A stretch of 64,000 bases of DNA from Desulfovibrio sp. JC022 (GTDB taxonomy: Bacteria; Desulfobacterota; Desulfovibrionia; Desulfovibrionales; Desulfovibrionaceae), in NCBI RefSeq assembly GCF_010470665.1, contig NZ_VOPZ01000012.1, positions 62,001 to 126,000 on the forward strand, written 5' to 3'. Position 1 is the stretch's first letter; each line of letters starts with the position of its first letter. Positions 1-8,888 of the stretch are shown here, piece after piece. A program made the position numbers and the translations under genes. The notes below the pieces were generated by a model, which saw only the letters and a list, made by a program, of their open reading frames with translations, was not told the DNA's origin and did no database searches.

Positions 1-644
1 AAAATACGGGCACAGATTACGGACTCGACCACCACCTCATTAATACGCGCGGCAAGGTCGGCAATAATGTTATCGCCCAATCCGTAGCCGTAACGGTCAT
101 TGATACGCTGAAAATAATCCATATCAAGGACAACCACCCCCACAGAACCGCTAAAAGTAGGGATACCGGGGTCCTTGCATCCGCCGGTAGTAGGCATCAT
201 GCAGTTCTGGATCAGATCCAGCTCTTTATTCAGCTTGGACATGAAATAATCGCGAGTCGCCATACCGGTCAGTCGGTCGGTGATGGAACCTTTATAAAGT
301 AGAATTTTTTCCAGCGAACAGGCAGCCAATGCCTCAAGGTAGGGCGGCAAAGCTTCCGGGGCTTCCAGTTCCACACCTCTGGCGATAAAATAGCAGAGAT
401 CACGCCCGCGCAAGCGCAAGGGCAGCATAAGCTGGGCTTCCTCGGCATTGTAGCGGGCCTCAAGCTTAGCCCGAAACTGCCCCTTGGGCGGCTTGGGAAA
501 GTAAAGGCTGTAGGATTCGAAAGGCAGGAATTCCTGAATGAGATCCTTAAGGGTGTGCTCGTAGAGGATCAAATCCTGCGGGGAAAGACTGATTCCGGCG
601 GTGAAGAGGTTATCCTTGTTCATAAGCAGGGACATAACCCGCAT
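1..644 (-). CDS. Diguanylate cyclase (GGDEF domain), C-terminus beyond window
   Basis: This is the N-terminal 214 or so residues of a GGDEF-domain protein that would make cyclic di-GMP. About 115 residues precede the catalytic domain and show no clear membrane segment. The domain opens with SITDRLTGMATRDYF and continues to the phosphate/metal-binding strand VVVLDMDYFQRINDRYGYG. The GGDEF motif itself and the end of the gene lie outside the window. In-frame ATG starts occur at 644, 635 and 623 and none has a strong ribosome site, so the start is uncertain. The N-terminal region could be a degenerate sensor domain, but I do not recognise it. Confidence 0.85.
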   Translation of the reverse strand, partial: MRVMSLLMNKDNLFTAGISLSPQDLILYEHTLKDLIQEFLPFESYSLYFPKPPKGQFRAKLEARYNAEEAQLMLPLRLRGRDLCYFIARGVELEAPEALPPYLEALAACSLEKILLYKGSITDRLTGMATRDYFMSKLNKELDLIQNCMMPTTGGCKDPGIPTFSGSVGVVVLDMDYFQRINDRYGYGLGDNIIADLAARINEVVVESVICARI

Positions 645-959
645 GCGGATTCAAGACAAGCGGGGAGTTAGAGACAGACTGATTAATTAGGCTTTAAGAA
701 ACAATCTCCCTATTTTTTACCAATTACACATTTTTGTAAATCAAGCTAAACATCTTTAGTAACTAAATACACAATTGAAATATTTTACATTATATCTTAA
801 AGCATTCTCCACTTTTTTTTCCATTCATCCTTTCTCATATTTTTCTTATTTCTACTGCTCTACCAATCTTTAAATACAACTTTGAATTGAAATAATGATT
901 CAAACGCACCCTCTTGCACACAATTTGCAACATATAACCATAAAAGACAGTTTTGCAGC
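645..959. other. AT-rich intergenic region between divergent genes
   Basis: This stretch contains no gene. It separates the divergent cyclase and sensor genes and should hold promoters for both. An inverted repeat TTTGAAT-N10-ATTCAAA lies at 881-904. At 914-929 the sequence TTGCAC-N5-TTGCA has the exact spacing of a sigma-54 promoter but lacks the first G of the usual GG at -24. Neither site is proven. Confidence 0.4.
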
Positions 960-3068
960 TTGAATTTACACAATTTTGCAAAACAACTCACAAAAAAAAT
1001 CCTTCAAAACGAGCCTTCCATGAATTCTACACTTATTGAAAAACACTCGAAACAGCTTCTGCAAGTAATGCCCAACACCTCCAACTGCATGTCCAGACTG
1101 ACCCGGCTGGACAGACAGTGGACCATGGCTACCATGACCGGAAAAATCAATTGCAGCCGAATTGCGCAGACACTCATTGATTTTATTATCAAAACTCAAG
1201 AAAACTTTTCCGGTCTCAAACAAAACCTGATTGAAATCCTGATTAAAGAAAACACCCATAAAGTGGTTCAGGAGATATCCGCAGCCGCGCAGGTCGTCAT
1301 CGACATCCTTAAACGAAATCTCTTTGAAAGAACTGCCGATGTTGGCTTTCTGGCAACTGATGATGACTTAGTCCGCTTTCTGTCCAATCCGGAAAGGACT
1401 CACCAGGATGTATCTATAATCGAAGACAGACTCCGCGAGTACAGAGATAAGTACACAGTATACAATGAGATTATCATACTGGACACTGACGGCTATGTCT
1501 GTGCCCACCTTGATCCCACAAACAAGATCACAACTTCGACAGACCCGCTTATCGCCGAAACGCTTGAGGCCGCAGACTACGTAGAAACATACAGAAAAAG
1601 CGATTTAGCACTGAACACAGGAGAAGTCCTGATATACTCTCAGGCTATCAAGTCACCGGACACAGGGGGATGCCTTGGCGTACTGTGCCTTATTTTTGAT
1701 TTTGCCGGTGAAATGAACGGAATTTTCGAACACCTGAGTGAGTTATCCAAAGATACAATCCTGATTGTGCTGGATGAACGGGGTTATGCTATTGCTTCCA
1801 GCGATACTGATTCAGTTCCCACAAATAAAAGACTCAGCATGAATCTGGATCAAGATTTTCAAATTATCAACATAAACAAAACCACATACCTTTCTAAGAC
1901 GGTGAAGACCAAAGGATATCAGGGATTCTTCGGCTTACCTTGGTATGGACATGTCCTGAAAAAACTGGACACCGCCTTCAGCCACAGCAGCGACAATTCC
2001 TTCAACGCTGCCGCCATCAGAGATAAAGCCCACTTTTCAGGACGGCTGACCCATGTGGAAGATGCTTCAGAAAACGTGCTCTCGGACCTTGAACTGGTAG
2101 TTCAGAACGGCGAAATCATGGCTGCCAAGAAATGCATTGAACCAAACCTTGTTGAGCAGATGGAAGGGCGCGCACTCCCCCACATTCTCAACGAAATTAA
2201 AAAAATCGGAGATCAGGTCCAAAATGTTTTTCAGTATTCCACTGACGAACTCCTGCAACTTGTTACCTCTTCAAGACTGCACGATACCCAGTTTCTTGCC
2301 CAGCTCGCTATCGATATTATGGATCGCAACCTCTACGAACGAGCCAACGATTGCCGCTGGTGGGCACTGACTTCCGACTTCAAACTCATCCTTGCAAAAC
2401 AAACCATAGATGAAAACGACCGTGACCGGATGCGTAAGATTCTGGGCTACATAAACAGTCTCTACACAGTCTACACCAACCTGTTCATCTACGACAGATC
2501 GGGGAAGATACTGGCCTGCTCCAATCCCGGTGAATATAACAAGGAAGGTCGGATATTAAACACAGGCTACGTGGGCCAAACAATCAGAATTACAGATTCG
2601 CAGCTCTACTGCGTTTCCGACTTCTTCAAGACGGATCTCTATGCCACAGACGGGAAGGAGCGTTACACTTACATATATAATGCATCCATCACCTCACACG
2701 AGGATTCATCCCATGTACTGGGCGGCATCGGTATTGTTTTTGATTCGGAACCGGAATTTGAAGCAATGTTGACCGACGTCTTGCCGCAGGACGGACAGGG
2801 CCGGATAATTGAAGGTGCTGAAGGAATGTTTGTTGAGCCGAATGGAAAACTGATTGCCAGCACCAATCCTGATCGCAATCCGGGTGAAACCATAAATCTG
2901 GATCATGATTTCACCCAGCTCACCGAAGGAGAATCCAGCGTAAAATTGATCGAGGAAGACGGCTCGCTCTACGCTATCGGCTGTGCGCATTCATCCGGAT
3001 ACCGAGAATACAAGCGGGATGGTGACTATAAAAATGATGTACTTTGTATTGTGCGGGTGCTCATTTAA
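960..3068 (+). CDS. Cytosolic tandem Cache-like sensor protein without output domain
   Basis: The protein (702 residues from TTG at 960, or 682 from the in-frame ATG at 1020) carries two related halves. Each begins with a helical stretch containing RNL[FY]ER (around residues 119 and 454), then a Cache/PDC-like beta domain with YTVY and a [LY]D..G motif (IILDTDGYVCAHLD; FIYDRSGKILACSNP), then a second small sensory lobe. No transmembrane helix, signal peptide, HAMP, GGDEF, kinase or chemotaxis signalling domain is visible, so it looks like a soluble sensor that must act on a partner. The C-terminus overlaps the convergent protease gene by 4 bases. The ligand is unknown. The ATG start is favoured if transcription begins at the possible sigma-54 site near 929. 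Confidence 0.7.
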   Translation: MNLHNFAKQLTKKILQNEPSMNSTLIEKHSKQLLQVMPNTSNCMSRLTRLDRQWTMATMTGKINCSRIAQTLIDFIIKTQENFSGLKQNLIEILIKENTHKVVQEISAAAQVVIDILKRNLFERTADVGFLATDDDLVRFLSNPERTHQDVSIIEDRLREYRDKYTVYNEIIILDTDGYVCAHLDPTNKITTSTDPLIAETLEAADYVETYRKSDLALNTGEVLIYSQAIKSPDTGGCLGVLCLIFDFAGEMNGIFEHLSELSKDTILIVLDERGYAIASSDTDSVPTNKRLSMNLDQDFQIININKTTYLSKTVKTKGYQGFFGLPWYGHVLKKLDTAFSHSSDNSFNAAAIRDKAHFSGRLTHVEDASENVLSDLELVVQNGEIMAAKKCIEPNLVEQMEGRALPHILNEIKKIGDQVQNVFQYSTDELLQLVTSSRLHDTQFLAQLAIDIMDRNLYERANDCRWWALTSDFKLILAKQTIDENDRDRMRKILGYINSLYTVYTNLFIYDRSGKILACSNPGEYNKEGRILNTGYVGQTIRITDSQLYCVSDFFKTDLYATDGKERYTYIYNASITSHEDSSHVLGGIGIVFDSEPEFEAMLTDVLPQDGQGRIIEGAEGMFVEPNGKLIASTNPDRNPGETINLDHDFTQLTEGESSVKLIEEDGSLYAIGCAHSSGYREYKRDGDYKNDVLCIVRVLI

Positions 3069-4684
3069 GACGAACGTCCGCACCAGTAGCCGTGGCGGTA
3101 ATAATAAATACGGTGTCCAATCAAAGCCCCCGTGCCCCGGACAACAACAAGTGCCACCTGTAATGAATCCATAAAACCCAACCATCGGGAAGCAGTATAA
3201 ATAATTATAATTTCTGCTACCCAGACAAGAAAAGAAGCTCCCCAGATATCATGCCACAGGAACCAGAATTCCGGCATAATCAATCCGCCCCAACAAATGA
3301 GCGGGCCACGCTCAACCGGCGCATGGAGAACTTTAGGAGTCCTTCCGCCTTCAAGGGGATAGATCAGGAAACGGAAAAATGAATCTTTCAGGCTTAGTTT
3401 TACCCTAGGGCGGGGAGCACGTTTTACGGGTTCATCCCGTAGGTCCGGATCACCCGTCAGAACAACATCTTCCACTACTTCTGTTACTGATTCCACTTCA
3501 GGATCAGCGTTGCTGAATTCAAATTGCTCACCAACAACCTCCGGTCCGGGCAGGCAACTGACAGCTTGAAATTCCTGCTGCCTTCGCACAGCAGATTTCT
3601 CCACACTTTCAAAAGTAAATTGCGGAGGTCGAAGCGCGGACCGGATTATTCCAGGAGCAGCGTTAATCGTATCCAGCGTGAATTTTTCCAGCACATCATT
3701 TAATTTATCGAGATCAAAATAAGCGATTTTCTTTTCATCAGAAATATAGTTCCCATCGTATAGTACTGAAAAAGCGGCTTTGCTGTTATCCGCCGGCCAG
3801 TAATATTTACTGAGCTTACGAAAAGTAGAACCGAACCTACGAAAAATAAGGAAAAGAGATTTCTTCCGGGTAAGATAAAATTCACAGGAGGGGCATTTCT
3901 GCACACTAATACCATCTACGTTGTAAGTAAGCTTACTGCTTTTGTCCCCGCAATTCACACACTCGAGACCCTCCTCTTCCGCAGGGTTTTCAAACTCCTT
4001 CACAAAATCCTTAAAACTAGTCCTATTCGGAGAAACTGCGGCACAATATCCGGCAAGCGAAAGGGACCATCCATGACTCATATAGATAATGAAGAACATG
4101 AAAATAGAACTTAAATCTTCAAAAATAATCAAGTCATACAACCCGTGGGCCAAAACGGCATAGAGAAATGCTATAACCAACAACCCCCAGCCAATTTTGT
4201 TTTTAAGCAGCGAATAAACAGCAAGTCCCATAAACAGGCTGAAACTTATATGCATTGGAGTAGAAAGCAATAAGCGTAGCACCATTGTAACATATGGCTG
4301 TTCACTTTCGGCTACGTAAAAATAGTTTTCAATCACAGCAAAACCGAGCGCGACACAAGCCATATAAATCATGCCGTCAGTCGGTTCATTTATTTCCTTC
4401 CGAACAAAAATCAAACACAGAACCATAGCGATGAGCTTCGAAATCTCCTCCACCGGCCCAATAACAAAGAGAGAGCCAAATCCATTTTTGATCTCACTGA
4501 TACCGAACGACTCAAGCCAGATATACAAAAATATAGCCAGACAAAATGAAACACCCCCACCGACAACGGTAACAAGAGCCATTTTACCGAAAGGTTCTTT
4601 CTCGTGAACGTCATATGATTGCAGGAAACGAATATAGAAAAAGCCGGATACAAAGGACAAAAGAAGGAGAAGATAAGCACTCAT
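3065..4684 (-). CDS. PrsW-family intramembrane protease with zinc ribbon
   Basis: This is a polytopic membrane protein of about 539 residues. The N-terminal 215 residues match the PrsW glutamic-type intramembrane protease pattern: PVEEISK (Glu79, Glu80, Lys83), a later IENYFY (Glu119), PMHISFS (His145) and LAHGLYD (His180), all in or next to hydrophobic helices. A four-cysteine zinc ribbon follows (Cys242, 245, 264, 267), then a polar linker and two further hydrophobic helices near the C-terminus. Classical PrsW cleaves anti-sigma factors, and the wider superfamily includes proteases that process C-terminal sorting tails. It lies 178 bases downstream of, and on the same strand as, the FG-GAP protein gene, whose tail is a plausible substrate. 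A TTG start at 4693 is possible; the ATG at 4684 is preferred. Confidence 0.8.
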   Translation of the reverse strand: MSAYLLLLLSFVSGFFYIRFLQSYDVHEKEPFGKMALVTVVGGGVSFCLAIFLYIWLESFGISEIKNGFGSLFVIGPVEEISKLIAMVLCLIFVRKEINEPTDGMIYMACVALGFAVIENYFYVAESEQPYVTMVLRLLLSTPMHISFSLFMGLAVYSLLKNKIGWGLLVIAFLYAVLAHGLYDLIIFEDLSSIFMFFIIYMSHGWSLSLAGYCAAVSPNRTSFKDFVKEFENPAEEEGLECVNCGDKSSKLTYNVDGISVQKCPSCEFYLTRKKSLFLIFRRFGSTFRKLSKYYWPADNSKAAFSVLYDGNYISDEKKIAYFDLDKLNDVLEKFTLDTINAAPGIIRSALRPPQFTFESVEKSAVRRQQEFQAVSCLPGPEVVGEQFEFSNADPEVESVTEVVEDVVLTGDPDLRDEPVKRAPRPRVKLSLKDSFFRFLIYPLEGGRTPKVLHAPVERGPLICWGGLIMPEFWFLWHDIWGASFLVWVAEIIIIYTASRWLGFMDSLQVALVVVRGTGALIGHRIYYYRHGYWCGRSS

Positions 4685-4862
4685 AATGATCAACCAGTAA
4701 AGTTACACACAGTAAAAACAAACAAAAAACGCCAGACTGTGAACCGACTACCTTAAAACAAAAACAATAGCTATGCTTAATAAACATATTTCACTTCACG
4801 TTTTATTGGCATAGCTCCTCCCCAAAAAACGGTAATTTTAAGCACCGCCCTTAATATAATGA

Positions 4863-7493
4863 TTACTTTCTCCTAAACCGCAGAAATATGCCCATCAGAG
4901 CAACCAACAATAGTGCTGCCAATTCTACAGAGCTATCTACATTGGGATTAAAAACGCAACCACAAGCGGCAACCCTACCAGGAACCACAGGGTCGGTAAC
5001 TCTACCCACCACGGGATTAGAGTCATACTCCCCGTTATCCTTCACTGAATAATTCACGGTATATACCTGCCCGCCGGTCAGGACCGCGCTCTGGGGAAGA
5101 TACTGCCCGCTGTTGGCTTCGTCCGTAAGCCAGAAATACCCCTCCTCGGATGGAGTTTTATCAGGGCTGTAAATAAATGTTTTGCTGGGCTTATCAGAAA
5201 AAAGTTTGGCAAGAGTCAGATAGCCAACCGCACGTTCTCCAAGACTTGAACTATTGAAGCAAAAGTAAGCGACCTTACCGTAAGTTACCGTGGCATTAAA
5301 TTCATAAATTTGTGAACCGAGCATTGCGTCCAATTGTACAGAACGGTATTCATCTTCGATCTCTTCTTTGGTACGCACCAGCTTGGCATTAGAATTTATT
5401 GCCACCGTAGTTCCGGATGGCTGAACCGATGCAGGAGCAATAATTTTATCCCTAGCGATAGGTATTGAAAATACATAGACTGCTCCAGCACCATTCTTAC
5501 CAATTTCATTTTTTTCATCGGCCCCTACAAGAGCAAGCTCCCCGGAGACCGCTACACAATTGCCAAACTTAGCTTCCGTTTCTGTATCATCCCCATCTGT
5601 ATCAGTACGCGCAGTAAGCTTCTTAACTATACCCCAGTTATTCGCACCACCCTGATCTTTGGAAAAGACATAAGCTGCACCAGCTTCATTTTTACCAGAC
5701 TCATCTTTACCGTCTGCCCCCACAACAACAAGATCACCGGAAATTGATACGCTGCTGCCAAAATATCCACTTACCTCTGTATCATCCCCATCACTATCGT
5801 TACGCGCAGTTAATTTCCTAACTATGCCCCAATTGCTCGCACCGCCCTGATCCATATAGAAAACATAGGCTGCTCCGGCACTGCCTTTACCGGAGGCTTC
5901 TTTATGATGTGCACCAATGAGAGCAATATCACCGGAAATAGATACGCTCCATCCAAAGTAAGCATATGCTTCAGTATCACCCAAATCAGCTTCAGTGCGT
6001 GCGGTCAATTTTTTTGCAATGCCCCAGTTATCGTCACCACCCGCATTCTTTGAAAAAACATAGGCTGCCCCGGCATTGGTATCACCTGATTCATCCTTAA
6101 AAGTAGCTGCCACAAGAAGAAGATCACCGCTGGCAGATACGACACGTCCGAAATAGGCATCCGCTTCGGTATCACCCACATCAGCATCGGTACGCGCGGT
6201 CAGCTTCTTAACTATACCCCAATTATTGGTACCGCCCTGATCTTTGGAAAAGACATAGACTGCTCCGGCATTATTCGCACCGGGTTCATTCTTGGAATAA
6301 GCTCCGACAAAAACAATATCCCCGGAAATGGATACACTACAGCCAAAGTATGCATTAAGCTCCGTATCATCCCCATCAGCATCGGTACGAGCAGTAAGTT
6401 TCTTAACTATACCCCAATTATCCGCTCCGCCCTGATTCCGCGAAAATATATAAACAGATCCGGCATCATCTTTCCCCGGTTCATTTTTCCAATAAGCTCC
6501 CACAACAGCACAATCACCGGAAATCGAGACACTATAGCCGAAACGGGAATTCGCTTCCGTATCATCCACATCAGCTTCAGTGCGAGCAGTCAGTTTCTTT
6601 ACTATGCCCCAATTGTTCGCACCGCCTTGATCCCTATAAAAAATATAGGCTGCCCCAGCTGCACCTTTGCCTGATTCATCCTTACTCTGTGCCCCTATCA
6701 AGGCAACATCACCATAAACTGATATCTCGTTCCCGAAATACGCGTTTGCTTCGGTATCATCCGCCCCGGCATCGGTGAGTGCAGTCAACTTATTTTCGAT
6801 GGAAACAGTGGGATCAACAGTTATGGGATAAACGGCACTGCGGTCATCAACGGACCAGACAAGACGCCCGCCCGCAACGGACATGGAACAGACAAGTTGA
6901 TTTTCGGATGCATCCCAGGCCTTGATGCCTGAATAATTAAGGGAGTTGTCACCAGCAAAAACAATATCGTTCCCGTTCTGTTCAGGCCTGAGATTACCGG
7001 AAACAGCAAAGGAGAATTGAAGAGGACCATCGCCAACAGGCCTCTGCTCAAGCAGCAAACCATGCTCAAAAGAGGAGCCGTGGTTAATATACCATTCGGT
7101 CAGTCCTTTTTGCTCAAAATTAAGTTGAGCACCCACGGTCCTTAAGCTCGGGGTACCTGATTTTTGCATCGAACCTTTACGTCCGAAGCCCTCAAGATTT
7201 AGCGCAAACCAGCTATCCCCGTTTTTGAAACGGACATTATTTGCGTCCGCACGAAATCTCAAACCATCTACTGTTGCAGCTGTTACTATTCCAGCAGTAG
7301 ACATTTCAAATTGTTTAAGTTCATCACTCAGGCTACGCTGTATTTTGGAAGTCACGTCCGCTGGAACATTGCTCAACTCAATTGCTTTAGAAGCAATGAC
7401 TGGAGTAACATCGGCATTGGCAACTGCGGCATTACGGAACAAGGGCAAAACGAGTAAACAGAAAAGCAATATACATATCCAAAAGACCTTCAT
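4863..7493 (-). CDS. Secreted FG-GAP repeat protein with Cys-containing C-terminal sorting tail
   Basis: This 876-residue exported protein starts at an ATG preceded by AAGGGG; upstream in-frame codons add only an unlikely extension. A signal peptide covers roughly residues 1-27. The centre (about residues 245-680) holds seven FG-GAP/beta-propeller-type repeats of about 61 residues, each with a YFG..VS.SGD...VGA core, a GAAYVF strand and the linker NWGIVKKLTART. Such repeats form a propeller. After a further beta-rich region, the protein ends with ACGCVFNPN, a hydrophobic helix and RFRRK. This architecture (Cys motif, one helix, basic tail) resembles C-terminal sorting signals processed by intramembrane proteases, and the PrsW-type gene just downstream fits that. 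Surface attachment is inference. Confidence 0.75.
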   Translation of the reverse strand: MKVFWICILLFCLLVLPLFRNAAVANADVTPVIASKAIELSNVPADVTSKIQRSLSDELKQFEMSTAGIVTAATVDGLRFRADANNVRFKNGDSWFALNLEGFGRKGSMQKSGTPSLRTVGAQLNFEQKGLTEWYINHGSSFEHGLLLEQRPVGDGPLQFSFAVSGNLRPEQNGNDIVFAGDNSLNYSGIKAWDASENQLVCSMSVAGGRLVWSVDDRSAVYPITVDPTVSIENKLTALTDAGADDTEANAYFGNEISVYGDVALIGAQSKDESGKGAAGAAYIFYRDQGGANNWGIVKKLTARTEADVDDTEANSRFGYSVSISGDCAVVGAYWKNEPGKDDAGSVYIFSRNQGGADNWGIVKKLTARTDADGDDTELNAYFGCSVSISGDIVFVGAYSKNEPGANNAGAVYVFSKDQGGTNNWGIVKKLTARTDADVGDTEADAYFGRVVSASGDLLLVAATFKDESGDTNAGAAYVFSKNAGGDDNWGIAKKLTARTEADLGDTEAYAYFGWSVSISGDIALIGAHHKEASGKGSAGAAYVFYMDQGGASNWGIVRKLTARNDSDGDDTEVSGYFGSSVSISGDLVVVGADGKDESGKNEAGAAYVFSKDQGGANNWGIVKKLTARTDTDGDDTETEAKFGNCVAVSGELALVGADEKNEIGKNGAGAVYVFSIPIARDKIIAPASVQPSGTTVAINSNAKLVRTKEEIEDEYRSVQLDAMLGSQIYEFNATVTYGKVAYFCFNSSSLGERAVGYLTLAKLFSDKPSKTFIYSPDKTPSEEGYFWLTDEANSGQYLPQSAVLTGGQVYTVNYSVKDNGEYDSNPVVGRVTDPVVPGRVAACGCVFNPNVDSSVELAALLLVALMGIFLRFRRK

Positions 7494-7912
7494 AGCCAAC
7501 CCCTTACAAAAGAAGCATCTACATTCCGCAGCACATACATCATGAATGATTATCAAATACGCAAATCTTTCAAAACAAATTATGGCATACAACTAAAAAA
7601 CCAACATAATTAACCAAAATCCGACACTGAAATTTATCAATTAATTGAAATTACGTGCAAGTCAACATAATTATATTCAAAATACAAAAACACAGAGCGC
7701 AATAATAACAGATATTATACAGTCACAAAATCTGCTGACCCAATGGAGAGCAGTACACGAACAAATGTCCCGGGATCCCTAAACTATATCGACAACAATT
7801 TCCCCACCATGCTATAGACAGCAGGTAGCGATCAGCGTAAATGGATTTCCCAGCCTTCCATATGTTAATGACGGTCGCAGGCCATCAAAACCAAATTATC
7901 AGGGTTTATAAA
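7494..7912. other. AT-rich intergenic region between divergent genes
   Basis: About 420 bases separate the FG-GAP protein gene from panC, which diverge here. An open frame runs into panC from 7841, but the family-like start is at 7913. I see no convincing promoter, repeat or RNA gene. Confidence 0.4.
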
Positions 7913-8761
7913 ATGGAAACAATCAGCAATCCGCAAGAACTTCAAAATCTTTGCCTTATGCTTCGCGCTGAGGGCAAAAAGATAGGCCTAGTGCCGACCA
8001 TGGGCTATTTTCATGAAGGTCACCTCAGCCTCATGGACGCCGCCCGCAAGCAGTGTGACGTGCTTATCGTCAGCCTGTTTGTGAACCCCACCCAGTTCGG
8101 GGAAAATGAGGATCTTGATGCCTACCCCCATGATCTGGAACGGGACTCCAAGCTTGCCGAAGAGCGCGGCGTGGACATACTTTTCACCCCGGTGCGCGAT
8201 GACATGTATTTTGACGACCACTCAACCTGGGTGGAAGTGCCCGACCTTGCCACCAATCTCTGCGGCAAATCGCGTCCGGTACATTTCCGGGGCGTGGCCA
8301 CTGTGGTCACCAAGCTTTTCATGACCGCCCAGCCGCACGTAGCTGTGTTCGGGCAAAAAGACTGGCAGCAACTGGCGATCATTAAAAGAATGGTCCGCGA
8401 CCTGAACATTCCCGTGGATGTGCAGGGCCATGAAATTGTGCGCGAGGAATCCGGGCTGGCCCTGAGTTCCCGCAACGTCTACCTGACCGAGGAAGAAAAG
8501 TCCGTAGCTCCCAATATCCAGAAAGGTTTGCAGAAAATGCGCGACTGGGTAGCTGCCGGAGAAGCCGATGCAGACAAGCTTAAATCAGATCTTGTTGAAT
8601 TCTATACTGAAACAATTCCTTCCAGCCGAGTTGACTATATCGAAATTGTAGACCCGGAAAATATCAATATCCTTAAAAATGTGGGCGATTCTGCACTTTG
8701 TGCGGTAGCATTACAGCTTGGTAATGCCAGATTGATAGACAATCTGCTCATAAAAGTGTAA
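7913..8761 (+). CDS. panC: Pantothenate synthetase
   Basis: PanC joins pantoate and beta-alanine using ATP to give pantothenate, the precursor of coenzyme A. The product has 282 residues, the usual family length. The adenylate-forming signature is clear: VPTMGYFHEGH near residues 27-37 (HxGH motif), VNPTQFGENED, GQKDWQQLAIIKRMV and the SSRNVYL motif in the second half. The frame is open further upstream, but the start at 7913 has AGGG at 7901-7904 and gives the standard N-terminus METISNPQEL. No other pantothenate gene adjoins it; metK follows after 127 bases. Confidence 0.96.
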   Translation: METISNPQELQNLCLMLRAEGKKIGLVPTMGYFHEGHLSLMDAARKQCDVLIVSLFVNPTQFGENEDLDAYPHDLERDSKLAEERGVDILFTPVRDDMYFDDHSTWVEVPDLATNLCGKSRPVHFRGVATVVTKLFMTAQPHVAVFGQKDWQQLAIIKRMVRDLNIPVDVQGHEIVREESGLALSSRNVYLTEEEKSVAPNIQKGLQKMRDWVAAGEADADKLKSDLVEFYTETIPSSRVDYIEIVDPENINILKNVGDSALCAVALQLGNARLIDNLLIKV

Positions 8762-8782
8762 GGTGCTTTTATTCTTATATGC

Positions 8783-8876
8783 AAATTTATTTATATAGCA
8801 ATTTAGAGCTATAAATTTCGGGTAGTTATCGAGAAAAGGTTTCGGTAAACAATTACCCCCGCTAATTAATTCCAGG
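8783..8876 (+). promoter_or_regulatory. Possible structured 5' leader of metK
   Basis: Upstream of metK, GGGTAGTT (8820-8827) can pair with AATTACCC (8851-8858) across a 23-base loop, with one G-U pair. The stem is followed by GCTAA and then the ribosome site. A weaker AT-rich hairpin lies at about 8790-8816. The layout is loosely like a small SAM-binding pseudoknot, but no known SAM riboswitch consensus matches convincingly. Confidence 0.3.
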
Positions 8877-8888
8877 AGGAACTTTTAA

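Noticed and set aside
8783-8876. SAM-I or SAM-II riboswitch before metK
   Set aside because: The conserved core of these classes could not be matched; only a generic hairpin and a GCTAA were found, so it is kept as an unclassified leader.
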